Part shown: piece after piece, positions 55,024 through 63,191 of the stretch
Numbering within the stretch: the first letter of the stretch is position 1
How the letters are laid out: every line of letters begins with the position of its first letter
Notes under the pieces: generated by a model
Seen by the model: the letters and a program-made list of their open reading frames with translations, nothing else
Database searches by the model: none
Told to the model about the DNA's origin: nothing
Translations under genes and position numbers: made by a program
Assembly: GCF_013389455.1 (NCBI RefSeq)
Contig: NZ_CP058278.1
Span: 806,001 to 870,000, forward strand
Reading direction: 5' to 3'
DNA: 64,000 nucleotides
Source: Flavobacterium inviolabile
GTDB taxonomy: Bacteria > Bacteroidota > Bacteroidia > Flavobacteriales > Flavobacteriaceae

Positions 55024-55053
55024 AAAAAGGGGCATTGTACAATGCCCCTTTTT
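55024..55053. terminator. Palindromic bidirectional terminator after the DUF5689 gene
   Basis: This is a perfect 30-bp palindrome: A5 then GGGGCATT, centred on GTAC, mirrored into T5. It serves the minus-strand TonB/DUF5689 operon and stops plus-strand read-through. Confidence 0.88.
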
Positions 55054-55079
55054 GTTTTGGGTATCATTAAGATGCCTGC

Positions 55080-56456
55080 TTATTGCTGAGCACCGTAAAC
55101 TTTAATGTTGTCAATCTGGTATGTTGAATTAATACCGGTTGATGAACCAACATAGCGGAAGGCGATATGAACGTTTCCGTTATATGACGAAATGTCTACC
55201 GGTCCTGAACTAACGAAGTCTGTTGGATAAGACTGCGTTTGTGGAGCCATAGTTGGATTCAATGGTGTCCATGTTGCCGCGTTAACCGCAGCAGCAGTTC
55301 CTGAACCATCATAGTTGGTCGAAATTAATACTGTAACCGCTACACCATTTGCAAAACCAATTTTAGAACCAAAAAGTAAAAGTTCATTAGTGGTGTTGTC
55401 CATGTTGATTGCCGGTGTGATTAACCAGGTATTCATGTTTGTTTCTCCGGAACCAAAAGCAGAAAGTTGTGCGTATTTGTTACTGCTGAAAATACGGGCT
55501 TCCCATTTTTTAGCACCATTGTTTAAAGAAACGTTAGACCATCCCGGTAAGTTGATGAACTGGTTAGCACCGGTAGCCGTAATGCTTTCGAAATCCTGGC
55601 TAAAGAAAGCCTGTAATCTTGGATTCTCGATTTTAACATCATTGATTGTTCTGATCATGAACTGGAAATCGTTGTTATATTTTGTCATAACACCTCTGAT
55701 TTTTCCACTTCCTCTAGGAGTTACATCTGCAGCAAAAGTAGCAAATGAACTTACTCTAAGGATCAAAGAATTTCCGTTGATATCAGTGATGTTGTGGTTA
55801 GTAGCACCACCTAAGCTGTTTAAGCTGGCATCATAATACATTTTCCCGTTTGAAGCATCCGAAAACTGAACACCATCCAACTCGATCAGCATGTTAAGAT
55901 ACTGATTGCTTTTTGCCTCATTAATCGTAAGGTGTTTTACAATCTGATCCTCGTTAACTTTAGTACAAGAAGCTTTCAGGATATTTTTATAGTCATTAGC
56001 AGAAATTCTACCTACTTTATCATCACTTGGATTATCAGGAGTATCATTGTTAAATAAAGAACCAATGATTGTAGAATTGAATTCCGTTGCATAATAACGG
56101 TCTTTCATGTTAACAAAAACTTTTCTTCCCGGTTCGTATCTGTTGTAAAGATTGTAGGCATCAATTGGCATACTGAATCCAACAGTTCCGTCTGTAGAAA
56201 CCAATGAAATTGATTTGTAGAAGTTACCACCTTCGTCACTTGATGTTACATAAGCTTCGATAATATCGGCATCTTCATATTTTTTGTAGGCTGCTGTAGC
56301 ATTTGAAGTAACAGCTGTAACGGGTTTTGTTGCTGTAAGATTAGAGCAATCTCCCGATAAATCCGGAGCAGAATAATGATCACCGTTCACGCAGCTTGTA
56401 GCAACTGCGAAAAGAACAGGGATAATAAAAATGCTTTTTATATTAAAATTTTTCAT
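55080..56456 (-). CDS. DUF5689 and choice-of-anchor-J lipoprotein
   Basis: This 458-residue protein has a lipobox T-S-C (Cys22), a DUF5689 domain (about 45-265) and a C-terminal anchor-J/cleaved-adhesin-like domain (about 290-455) ending I-D-N-I-K-V-Y. The C-terminal domain is clearly related to the whole of the next protein. It is the last gene of the TonB receptor operon. A surface lipoprotein role is likely, perhaps substrate capture. Confidence 0.85.
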   Translation of the reverse strand: MKNFNIKSIFIIPVLFAVATSCVNGDHYSAPDLSGDCSNLTATKPVTAVTSNATAAYKKYEDADIIEAYVTSSDEGGNFYKSISLVSTDGTVGFSMPIDAYNLYNRYEPGRKVFVNMKDRYYATEFNSTIIGSLFNNDTPDNPSDDKVGRISANDYKNILKASCTKVNEDQIVKHLTINEAKSNQYLNMLIELDGVQFSDASNGKMYYDASLNSLGGATNHNITDINGNSLILRVSSFATFAADVTPRGSGKIRGVMTKYNNDFQFMIRTINDVKIENPRLQAFFSQDFESITATGANQFINLPGWSNVSLNNGAKKWEARIFSSNKYAQLSAFGSGETNMNTWLITPAINMDNTTNELLLFGSKIGFANGVAVTVLISTNYDGSGTAAAVNAATWTPLNPTMAPQTQSYPTDFVSSGPVDISSYNGNVHIAFRYVGSSTGINSTYQIDNIKVYGAQQ

Positions 56457-56461
56457 ACGTA

Positions 56462-57097
56462 TTAGTTTTCGTAAATTTTCACATTGTCAAGTTGAACGGT
56501 AGTTGTAATTCCATTTCGGCTTCCAACATATTTGAAAGCAACTCTAACATTAGAGTTACCAACATAAGAGCTTAAGTCCACAGGACCACTTGAAAGGAAT
56601 ACATCCGCCTGAGTACTACCTGGTAAAGTCGGGTTCAACTCTGTCCATGTAGCAGTAGCGATACCTGCCTGAGTACCGTCAAAATCTTTGGATACTAAAA
56701 CAGTTAATGCAGCACCTTGCCAGAATCTTATTTTTGTTTCAAAGGCTAAAAAAGCAGCCGGAGAACTTGATAAGTCAATAGCCGGAGTAACTAACCAGAT
56801 TTCATCATTCGGGTCTGTTGCCGCATTTGAATAGAAAGAAGAGAATTCAGCATATTTGTTACCGCTGAAAGCTCTGCTGTGCCATTTTCTTGATCCGTGA
56901 ACAGCAAAATTTCCCCAACCTGGAAGAGCGATTGCATTTTCAACAGAACCACTACCCGGAGTAGTGCTTTCAAAGCTTTCGTAGAATAAAACCTCTTTTA
57001 AAGTAGGGATGTCAAACTCGTCATCTTTTACACAACTTGTGAAAACCCCTAAAAGAATAGTTAAAAACAATAATTGTTTGATTTTTATATTTTTCAT
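56462..57097 (-). CDS. Choice-of-anchor-J domain lipoprotein
   Basis: This 211-residue protein has a lipobox T-S-C (Cys22) and one anchor-J domain (about 38-210) ending L-D-N-V-K-I-Y. It shares W-x-x-L-N-P-T, F-x-S-S-G-P-V-D and A-F-x-Y-V-G-S with the C-terminal half of the DUF5689 protein, so they are paralogs from duplication. It lies 10 bp after the TonB receptor gene and 5 bp before the next. Confidence 0.8.
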   Translation of the reverse strand: MKNIKIKQLLFLTILLGVFTSCVKDDEFDIPTLKEVLFYESFESTTPGSGSVENAIALPGWGNFAVHGSRKWHSRAFSGNKYAEFSSFYSNAATDPNDEIWLVTPAIDLSSSPAAFLAFETKIRFWQGAALTVLVSKDFDGTQAGIATATWTELNPTLPGSTQADVFLSSGPVDLSSYVGNSNVRVAFKYVGSRNGITTTVQLDNVKIYEN

Positions 57098-57107
57098 ATA
57101 CTATTTT

Positions 57108-59897
57108 TTAGAAATTAAGATATACGTTTAAGAAATAAGTTCTTCCGTAACCGTAGAAATATTTAGAACCGAAAGAACGGATACCGCTTGCCATATCTTG
57201 TTGTTGGTCTGGGTAAGTAGCTTTTCTTGATTGCTCGAAACCACCAGTGATGTAGGTAACATCAAAAAGGTTGTTAACACTAGCAAAGAAACCTAAAGTG
57301 TTTCTGTTCTTTTTGCTGATTCTCCATGATTTTCCACCTGTTAAGTTAACCAATGTGAAATCATTGAATTTTTCCTGTTGTAACGCTTTTCTAACCGTTT
57401 CTTCGTTAGCACCAACATATGATAAACCAGTAGAAGGATCAATTGTAAAGTTGTCTGTTCTTAAAACATTAGATACATCCATGTAGTTGTCTGCCAAGTA
57501 GTTTACGTTAGCACCAATCCACCAGAAATGAGGATCTCTATATTCTAAACCGAAAGAGTAAGCTTGTTGTGGCATACCCGGTTGTCTGTAATTTTTAAGA
57601 TATGCTTTTCCGAAGTTAGTAACAGGGAAAGTGTTTGAAACAGAAGCCTGTGCATCGTCGTTAATTTTTACGTTAGGATTGTTATCATACGTATATTGAC
57701 CGTAAGAAGCAGAAGCTGTTGCTTTAATTGTAGGCGTAATCTGGTACTCGATACCTAACTCCGCTCCGATGTTCTTTTTCGTTAATCCGGTTACGATTTC
57801 ACTTACGAAAGAATCCTCATCTCCTTCTGCATCAGAAATGTTCTCAGCATAGTAAAATGATAATTCTGTTACGTTTTGAATTTTAGACATAAAACCGGTT
57901 AAACGTGCTTTTAATTTTGGTGTTCTTAAGATATAACTTGCATCAGCACTGAAAACTCTTTCACTCTCTAAATCAGGAGTAATGTTGTTGTTGTTACGGG
58001 CATTGGCAAAAGTATTTCTTAAGTTAGGCGCTTTAGTCATATAAGCTCCGTTAAAGTTCAGGGAATGTGCACCTGTTACACGGTATGTTAAACCTCCTTT
58101 GAAACCGAAGTTTTCAAAAGTTACTTTCTCACTTCTTCCGAAAGAGTTAGTCGAGTAGTTACCGTTTTTGAATAAACCTTCTCTTTGGTATTCAGAACGG
58201 GAGAACGATTGTGCTAAGTAGAAATCAGCTTTTTTGTAGTTGAATTTGAATTGTGTAAATCCGTCAACAACATTCGCTAATAAGTTATAGTTGTAACCAA
58301 AGATACCACCTTCAGTAATGTGAGCATCCGGGTTGTTCAAGTCAAACTGACCTCTTGAACCAGGGTAGAATTTATCCACATTTAAAAGGTAATCACCACC
58401 TAATAAATCTACAACAGTAGCAAAATTATGAGACGTTAATTTTTTGAAATTAACGGCAGCGTTAAGGCTGATGTTTTCTGATAATTCTGAAGTTAAAATA
58501 GAGTTTGCTGTAAACTGTTTGTCATCTGTACGTTGCTCAGAAAGTGCATAAGCACTTCTTCCGTCGGATGTATTCTGGTTAGCAGTATACATATCGTTCC
58601 AGTTGATCTGGCTGTTGTTCAGGAAGTTTTCTCTTGCAGCAGCTGCTTCAGTTCTGTTTGGTAACCATTGACCTGCTGAAGTGTGGTAATTTAAATAATA
58701 ACTAGGTAAATTTCTGTAATACGTTGGATCTGGATTATTTCCACCCGGATATTCTAATCTGGTATTACCGATAGAACCCGATTGGTAAGCTACGTTAGTG
58801 TTTAAAGTGTTTTTGGAGTTAATTTTCCAATAGTGGCTTAACATCATCATTGGCTCATCAACATTTTTATCTCTGGAATTTCTTCTTTTTCCATTTTGCC
58901 ATCCCCAGTATGAGTTATATTTATAACCCATTAAATCCGTAACTTCCTGAGTGTTAGGAGAGTTTTTTCCTCTGCTGTTTTGTGCATATATAGAGGTAAA
59001 GTTCAAACTGTGTTTTTCGTTGAATTTTTTCTCAACACTAACAAATAATGAGTTTGCAGCATAGTCAGTTCCTTCGAAGAAACCTTCTTTAGCCCATCTT
59101 CTTGAACCGGAAACCACAAATGCCCATCCGTCTTTTGTTAAACCGGAAGCATAAGTACCCATGGTTCTCCAGGAGTAGTTTGTGTTTGTTCCTGAGAAAG
59201 AGATTCTTGTTCCCGGACGGTAGAAAGAAGCTCTGGTATTGATTTCCTGAGTTCCTAAGATCCCTCCGAAAGTATAGTCAGAAGGGCCTGAACCCATCGT
59301 GAATTCTTGATTTCTTGTTGCATCGTTTAATCCACCCCAGTTGCTCCATTGTGGTCTTCCGTCATATAGTTTATTCATAACGATACCATTAATCATTGTA
59401 GTACCGTACTCATTGTCTAAACCTCTGATTCTGAAACGTGCAAGTCCCCAGTTGAAAGCCGCAGCCTGTTGGTAAACGTCACGTGATGCCTGTAATAAAC
59501 CTGAAGTACTTTCAGATCCACTGTTGTCATCACCCAAATCATTTTCTGTAATAGTGATTAAACTCAATTGTTGCTCAGAAGTAATGTCTTCTTCTAATAC
59601 AACCATACCCATGTCAACGGTCTGGCCTTTAACAATTTCAATAGCAAAAGTTTGAGGAGTGTACCCCGTACTTGTTACCGATAGTGTTTGTTGTCCTTCT
59701 GCAAGAACTGGAAACTGGAATACACCTTCTGCGTTGGTGATAACAGATTGGTTGGTACTTTGAATAGTAGCAACAACATTTCGTAGTGGTTTTTGCGATT
59801 TCGAATCAACAACTTTTCCCCTTAGTGACGGGTTTTGTTGAGCCCAAACAAAAACTACTTGCAGTACAAATAAAATACTAAATACAAGTTTTTTCAT
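57108..59897 (-). CDS. TonB-dependent receptor with carboxypeptidase-like front domain
   Basis: The start at 59897 gives 929 residues with signal peptide ending V-W-A-Q; a longer frame to 59957 passes through the promoter box. After the signal is a carboxypeptidase-like regulatory domain (about 25-110, R-G-K-V-V-D-S-K-S-Q-K-P-L). A plug domain follows (R-F-R-I-R-G-L-D-N-E-Y-G-T-T-M-I-N-G-I), then a beta-barrel ending Y-L-N-F. It takes up a ligand across the outer membrane with TonB. The substrate is not evident; divergence from a secreted nuclease-fold gene hints at nucleic-acid or phosphate compounds. Confidence 0.92.
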   Translation of the reverse strand: MKKLVFSILFVLQVVFVWAQQNPSLRGKVVDSKSQKPLRNVVATIQSTNQSVITNAEGVFQFPVLAEGQQTLSVTSTGYTPQTFAIEIVKGQTVDMGMVVLEEDITSEQQLSLITITENDLGDDNSGSESTSGLLQASRDVYQQAAAFNWGLARFRIRGLDNEYGTTMINGIVMNKLYDGRPQWSNWGGLNDATRNQEFTMGSGPSDYTFGGILGTQEINTRASFYRPGTRISFSGTNTNYSWRTMGTYASGLTKDGWAFVVSGSRRWAKEGFFEGTDYAANSLFVSVEKKFNEKHSLNFTSIYAQNSRGKNSPNTQEVTDLMGYKYNSYWGWQNGKRRNSRDKNVDEPMMMLSHYWKINSKNTLNTNVAYQSGSIGNTRLEYPGGNNPDPTYYRNLPSYYLNYHTSAGQWLPNRTEAAAARENFLNNSQINWNDMYTANQNTSDGRSAYALSEQRTDDKQFTANSILTSELSENISLNAAVNFKKLTSHNFATVVDLLGGDYLLNVDKFYPGSRGQFDLNNPDAHITEGGIFGYNYNLLANVVDGFTQFKFNYKKADFYLAQSFSRSEYQREGLFKNGNYSTNSFGRSEKVTFENFGFKGGLTYRVTGAHSLNFNGAYMTKAPNLRNTFANARNNNNITPDLESERVFSADASYILRTPKLKARLTGFMSKIQNVTELSFYYAENISDAEGDEDSFVSEIVTGLTKKNIGAELGIEYQITPTIKATASASYGQYTYDNNPNVKINDDAQASVSNTFPVTNFGKAYLKNYRQPGMPQQAYSFGLEYRDPHFWWIGANVNYLADNYMDVSNVLRTDNFTIDPSTGLSYVGANEETVRKALQQEKFNDFTLVNLTGGKSWRISKKNRNTLGFFASVNNLFDVTYITGGFEQSRKATYPDQQQDMASGIRSFGSKYFYGYGRTYFLNVYLNF

Positions 59898-59954
59898 AAA
59901 TAAAATTAAGTTAATTTTTTGTTTGCGAAGTCTTAATAAAAACTTAACAGCCTG

Positions 59955-59962
59955 CAAATGTA
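59955..59962 (-). promoter_or_regulatory. Promoter -7 element for the TonB receptor operon
   Basis: On the minus strand TACATTTG matches TAnnTTTG, 57 bp before the chosen ATG and inside the longer alternative frame, supporting the downstream start. Confidence 0.6.
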
Positions 59963-59982
59963 CATTTTTTAAGAATATTATT

Positions 59983-59990
59983 TACTTTTG
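59983..59990 (+). promoter_or_regulatory. Promoter -7 element for the EEP-family gene
   Basis: TACTTTTG matches TAnnTTTG, 45 bp before the ATG. The two divergent -7 elements are 20 bp apart, so shared control is possible. Confidence 0.55.
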
Positions 59991-60035
59991 ACCCAGAGTT
60001 TGTATCAAACTTGATGTTAATTTAATATTCCATAC

Positions 60036-61142
60036 ATGAAAATTAGAAATTTCATTGCTCTGTTACTTTTATGTTTTACAGCTAACGGAGTTACCGCACA
60101 GAACAAAAAATTCAAAGTGCACACAATTGCTTTTTATAACCTCGAAAACCTTTTCGATACTATAAAAGGGCCGAATAATGATGAGGAATGGTTACCAAAA
60201 GGAGCCCAAAGCTGGACAAGACAGAAATACCAAAAAAAATTAGATAATCTGAGCCGTGTTCTTCCTGAAATCGGAACAGGCGAAAACCCGAATGCCCCTG
60301 TAATTATCGGTTGTGCCGAAGTAGAAAACAGAGGCGTACTGGAAGATTTGGTGAAACAGCCAAGAATGTTGGAAAAAGGATATGGCGTTATTCATTTTGA
60401 TTCCCCGGACAAAAGGGGTATTGATGTGGGATTCCTGTATCAGAAAAAACACTTCCAGCCAACAAGCTATAAAAACATACCGTTATACATTTATGAAAAT
60501 GAAGAAGGCCTGAACAAAAAAACAAAAAGTGACGGCGATGACAAGGCAGACGACAACGTAAATGTAGATGCTAAAACCAAAAGAGTTTATACCCGTGATC
60601 AGTTATTGGTAACCGGATTATTGGATGGTGAAGAGATCAGTGTTATTGTAAACCACTGGCCGTCACGTTCAGGCGGTGAGAAAAAAAGCAGCCCGTTCCG
60701 TGAAGCGGCAGGAGCGCTGAACAAAAAAATTATTGACTCGTTATACAAAATCAACCCGAATGCGAAAGTAATCACTATGGGAGATTTAAATGACGGACCT
60801 TATAATAAGAGTATTAAAGTGGCTTTAGGCGCAAAAGGTAAAAAAGAAGATGTAAAAGAGTTTGGCATGTTCAACCCTATGGAACAAATGTCTAAAGACG
60901 GATTGGGAACACTGGCTTATCGTGATGCCTGGGATATCTTTGACCAGATCATCGTTAGCGAACCGTTAATCCGTAAAGATTACTCTTCATTGCGTTTTTG
61001 GAAAGCCGGTATTTTTAACAAACCGTATCTTATCCAGAAAACGGGTCAGTACCAGGGTTATCCTTTAAGAAATTCAAACGGAGAACCGGGCTTTAGTGAC
61101 CACTTTCCGGTATACATCTACTTAATCAAAGAAGTGAAGTGA
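60036..61142 (+). CDS. Secreted endonuclease/exonuclease/phosphatase-family protein
   Basis: This 368-residue protein has a signal peptide (ending V-T-A-Q) and the EEP fold: F-Y-N-L-E-N-L-F-D at the start, G-C-A-E-V-E-N-R-G, V-N-H-W-P-S-R-S-G-G, M-G-D-L-N-D-G-P and terminal S-D-H-F-P-V. The metal and catalytic residues are all present. It may cleave extracellular DNA or a phosphoester. The gene is intact, but an IS3 element begins 2 bp after its stop. Confidence 0.9.
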   Translation: MKIRNFIALLLLCFTANGVTAQNKKFKVHTIAFYNLENLFDTIKGPNNDEEWLPKGAQSWTRQKYQKKLDNLSRVLPEIGTGENPNAPVIIGCAEVENRGVLEDLVKQPRMLEKGYGVIHFDSPDKRGIDVGFLYQKKHFQPTSYKNIPLYIYENEEGLNKKTKSDGDDKADDNVNVDAKTKRVYTRDQLLVTGLLDGEEISVIVNHWPSRSGGEKKSSPFREAAGALNKKIIDSLYKINPNAKVITMGDLNDGPYNKSIKVALGAKGKKEDVKEFGMFNPMEQMSKDGLGTLAYRDAWDIFDQIIVSEPLIRKDYSSLRFWKAGIFNKPYLIQKTGQYQGYPLRNSNGEPGFSDHFPVYIYLIKEVK

Positions 61143-61144
61143 GT

Positions 61145-61164
61145 CGTCCTAAAATAGGTTGACA
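61145..61164. repeat. Left terminal inverted repeat of the IS3 element
   Basis: CGTCCTAAAATAGGTTGACA pairs with the right end at 62426-62445 with two mismatches. It lies 2 bp after the EEP stop codon. Confidence 0.8.
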
Positions 61165-61184
61165 GATTTTAGAATAAAAATATA

Positions 61185-62015
61185 TTAACCAGTCAGGTTT
61201 ACCTGGCTGGTTTTTTCATGTATAAAATTAGGCGTTTTCATCATTAAACTCAAATGAGGTCTTTTAGCATTATACGTTTCTATCGCTGTTTTTATAAGCT
61301 TTCCTAAAGTCTGACCATCTTTGCATTTATAAAACAAGAATTCGTTTTTTAAAATTCCGTTTATTCTTTCAGCTAAAGCATTTTGATAACAATCATATCC
61401 GTCAGTCATAGAGGGTGTAATACCGTTTTTAGCTAATACTTCCTGATAAATTTTAGAACAATATTGTAATCCTCTATCGGAGTGATGTATCAGGGGTAAT
61501 GTTGATTTCCTATTCTGTATAGCCATTTTTAATGCCTGTACCACATTTTCAGAACTCATATCATCACTCAGCTTATACCCCATTATTTTTCTGCTATAAG
61601 CATCAGTAACTAAAGACAGATAATGGGTTTTCCGGGATGATTTGACATAAGTGATGTCGCTTACATATACCTGTTCAGGACGTTTAATCTCACACTCTTT
61701 CAAAAGATTTTCGTACTTGTGTAGCCAATGTTTAGAATAGGTAGTTTTAGTGTAACTCTTCATTGGTTTAACAAGTAACTTCTCCCTTCTTAGATAACCA
61801 AATAAGGCATCACGACCTATCTTTACACCCTGTTGATCAAATTGCTTCGAAAGTAGGTAATATAGTTTACGTGTCCCTATACGTGGCATTTCCAATCGCA
61901 AAGAAAGAACCAGATGCTTTACTTTGAGTAACTCAGATTCCCGATCGAGGATTCTTTTTTGTTCCTGATATATAGCTTGCCTACTTATCCCAAACAATCG
62001 GCAACTTTTGGACAA
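61185..62015 (-). CDS. IS3-family transposase OrfB (DDE integrase part)
   Basis: The 276-residue frame carries an rve integrase core: Y-V-S-D-I-T-Y-V with the first Asp, H-H-S-D-R-G-L-Q-Y with the second, and A-E-R-I-N-G-I-L-K-N-E with the Glu. An HTH_21-like segment (H-x-x-Y-G-x-like region) lies before it. The listed start is TTG; the real product is probably an OrfAB fusion made by -1 frameshifting at 62063-62069. The frame appears intact. Confidence 0.92.
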   Translation of the reverse strand: MSKSCRLFGISRQAIYQEQKRILDRESELLKVKHLVLSLRLEMPRIGTRKLYYLLSKQFDQQGVKIGRDALFGYLRREKLLVKPMKSYTKTTYSKHWLHKYENLLKECEIKRPEQVYVSDITYVKSSRKTHYLSLVTDAYSRKIMGYKLSDDMSSENVVQALKMAIQNRKSTLPLIHHSDRGLQYCSKIYQEVLAKNGITPSMTDGYDCYQNALAERINGILKNEFLFYKCKDGQTLGKLIKTAIETYNAKRPHLSLMMKTPNFIHEKTSQVNLTG

Positions 62016-62017
62016 AC

Positions 62018-62410
62018 TTATTCCTGCTCCTTCCCGGAGTCGGAAGATGGTTTGGGAGAAAACTTTTTTCGGATCTGGGTTCCGTACTGACTATCAGAAA
62101 TGTCGATCATCGTATTGAGAATCTTATTTCGAAGTTTCTCACCTGCCAGTTCTTTCTCTAATCGTTTAATAATCTGAGCCGGGGTTTCTTTAGATTTAGA
62201 CATAAATAACAGATTTGGTTTACTCCAGTCTAAGTTACCATATTTTCGAAGCCAAACCAAAACAGTACTTCTGCCTTGGATACCGTAAACAGTTTGAGCC
62301 TGTTTATAGGTCATTTCGCCTTGTTCAACTCGGGAAACTACAGCTAATTTAAAAGCCATATTATAATCCTTTTGAGTACGCTTAACTCGCGTTGTTGTTG
62401 TGTCTTTCAT
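62018..62410 (-). CDS. IS3-family transposase OrfA (helix-turn-helix part)
   Basis: The start at 62410 gives 130 residues; an upstream TTG start would run into the inverted repeat. The N-terminal part is the HTH_8-like DNA-binding segment (Y-K-Q-A-Q-T-V-Y-G-I-Q-G-R-S-T-V-L-V-W-L-R-K-Y-G), followed by a helix/zipper region (E-K-E-L-A-G-E-K-L-R-N-K-I-L-N). It ends 2 bp before the orfB start. Confidence 0.88.
   Translation of the reverse strand: MKDTTTTRVKRTQKDYNMAFKLAVVSRVEQGEMTYKQAQTVYGIQGRSTVLVWLRKYGNLDWSKPNLLFMSKSKETPAQIIKRLEKELAGEKLRNKILNTMIDISDSQYGTQIRKKFSPKPSSDSGKEQE
62063..62069 (-). other. Programmed -1 frameshift signal (A AAA AAG) in the IS3 element
   Basis: On the minus strand the heptamer AAAAAAG sits in the orfA frame as CGA AAA AAG. 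Slipping -1 joins orfA to the orfB frame without a stop, giving I-R-K-K-V-F-S-Q-T. A small CTTCC/GGAAG stem lies about 14 nt downstream. Confidence 0.8.
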
Positions 62411-62425
62411 AATAAGTCGATTTTG

Positions 62426-62445
62426 TGTCAACTTATTTCAGGACG
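62426..62445. repeat. Right terminal inverted repeat of the IS3 element
   Basis: This is the complement of the left end with two mismatches, 15 bp before the terminator at 62461. Confidence 0.8.
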
Positions 62446-62460
62446 GGACAAAGTAATAAT

Positions 62461-62489
62461 AAAAGGCAGGTTTTTTTACCTGCCTTTTT
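62461..62489 (+). terminator. Intrinsic terminator now right of the IS3 element
   Basis: Arms AAAAGGCAGGT and ACCTGCCTTTT have a T-rich loop and a following T. It lies right after the IS right end. It is probably the original terminator of the EEP gene, separated by the insertion. Confidence 0.85.
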
Positions 62490-62520
62490 CATTTTTTGTA
62501 CTTTAGTAAAAACATTTATT

Positions 62521-63060
62521 ATGGCTGTCCAGAAACCTTTTAATCTCAACCAGTGGATTGATGAAAACCGGCATTTGTTAAAACCGCCGGTGGGTAATAA
62601 AAATATTTATGTAGATGCAGATGATTTTATTGTGATGATCGTTGCCGGACCCAATGCCCGAAAAGATTATCATTACAATGAAACGGAAGAACTTTTTTAT
62701 CAGCTGGAAGGCGATATAAAAATTGTCATTCAGGAAGAGGGCGAACGCAAAGAAATGGCATTGAAAGCCGGTGACATGTATTTGCATCCTGCGCGTATGC
62801 CGCATTCGCCGGTTCGCAGTGAAGGATCCATCGGACTGGTTATAGAACGCAAAAGAGCCGGACGCGGATTTACAGACGGACTGCTTTGGCATTGTGACAA
62901 CTGCAACCATAAACTATATGAAGTTTATTTTGAACTGCACGACATCGAAAAAGATTTCCTGCCGCATTTTCAGCACTTCTATAATTCGGAAGATTTGAGA
63001 ACCTGCTCGAGCTGCGGCACCGTAATGGAATCAGATCCAAGATTTACCGCAAAAAAATAA
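62521..63060 (+). CDS. 3-hydroxyanthranilate 3,4-dioxygenase
   Basis: The start at 62521 gives 179 residues; the longer frame to 62425 crosses the IS end and terminator. The Fe(II) ligands are His51, Glu57 and His95 in the usual places. The C-terminal rubredoxin-like site has Cys125, Cys128, Cys162 and Cys165, as in the two-metal bacterial enzymes. It opens the ring of 3-hydroxyanthranilate in the kynurenine pathway toward quinolinate or 2-aminomuconate. A weak -7 box TACTTTAG lies just upstream. Confidence 0.95.
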   Translation: MAVQKPFNLNQWIDENRHLLKPPVGNKNIYVDADDFIVMIVAGPNARKDYHYNETEELFYQLEGDIKIVIQEEGERKEMALKAGDMYLHPARMPHSPVRSEGSIGLVIERKRAGRGFTDGLLWHCDNCNHKLYEVYFELHDIEKDFLPHFQHFYNSEDLRTCSSCGTVMESDPRFTAKK

Positions 63061-63148
63061 CCACACAATACGGGCATCATTGCTGTTTGGGTAAAGAAAT
63101 CATAACATGCTAAAAAGTTAATGATTAAAAACCTTAAACAAAAAACAG

Positions 63149-63156
63149 TAACTTTG
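63149..63156 (+). promoter_or_regulatory. Promoter -7 element for the ALDH7 gene
   Basis: TAACTTTG matches TAnnTTTG exactly, 35 bp before the ATG. Confidence 0.6.
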
Positions 63157-63191
63157 TGAAAAATAAAAACACAAGAAAATAACTTAGAATA

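Larger units (their letters stand above)
54831..55079. other. Intergenic region with three hairpins
   Basis: Besides the terminators at 54853-54881 and 55024-55053, it has a GCAGGC/GCCTGC hairpin (54966-54984). No gene was recognised in the 249 bp. Confidence 0.5.
61145..62445 (-). mobile_element. IS3-family insertion sequence, about 1.3 kb
   Basis: Imperfect terminal inverted repeats of 20 bp (CGTCCTAAAATAGGTTGACA at the left; the complement of TGTCAACTTATTTCAGGACG at the right) match at 18 of 20 positions. Inside are orfA and orfB on the minus strand with a typical frameshift signal. No 3- or 4-bp target duplication could be seen at these ends, so exact borders are uncertain by a base or two. 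Confidence 0.88.

Noticed and set aside
61145..62445. Target-site duplication of the IS3 element
   Set aside because: Three- and four-base flanks at several possible end positions were compared and none matched.
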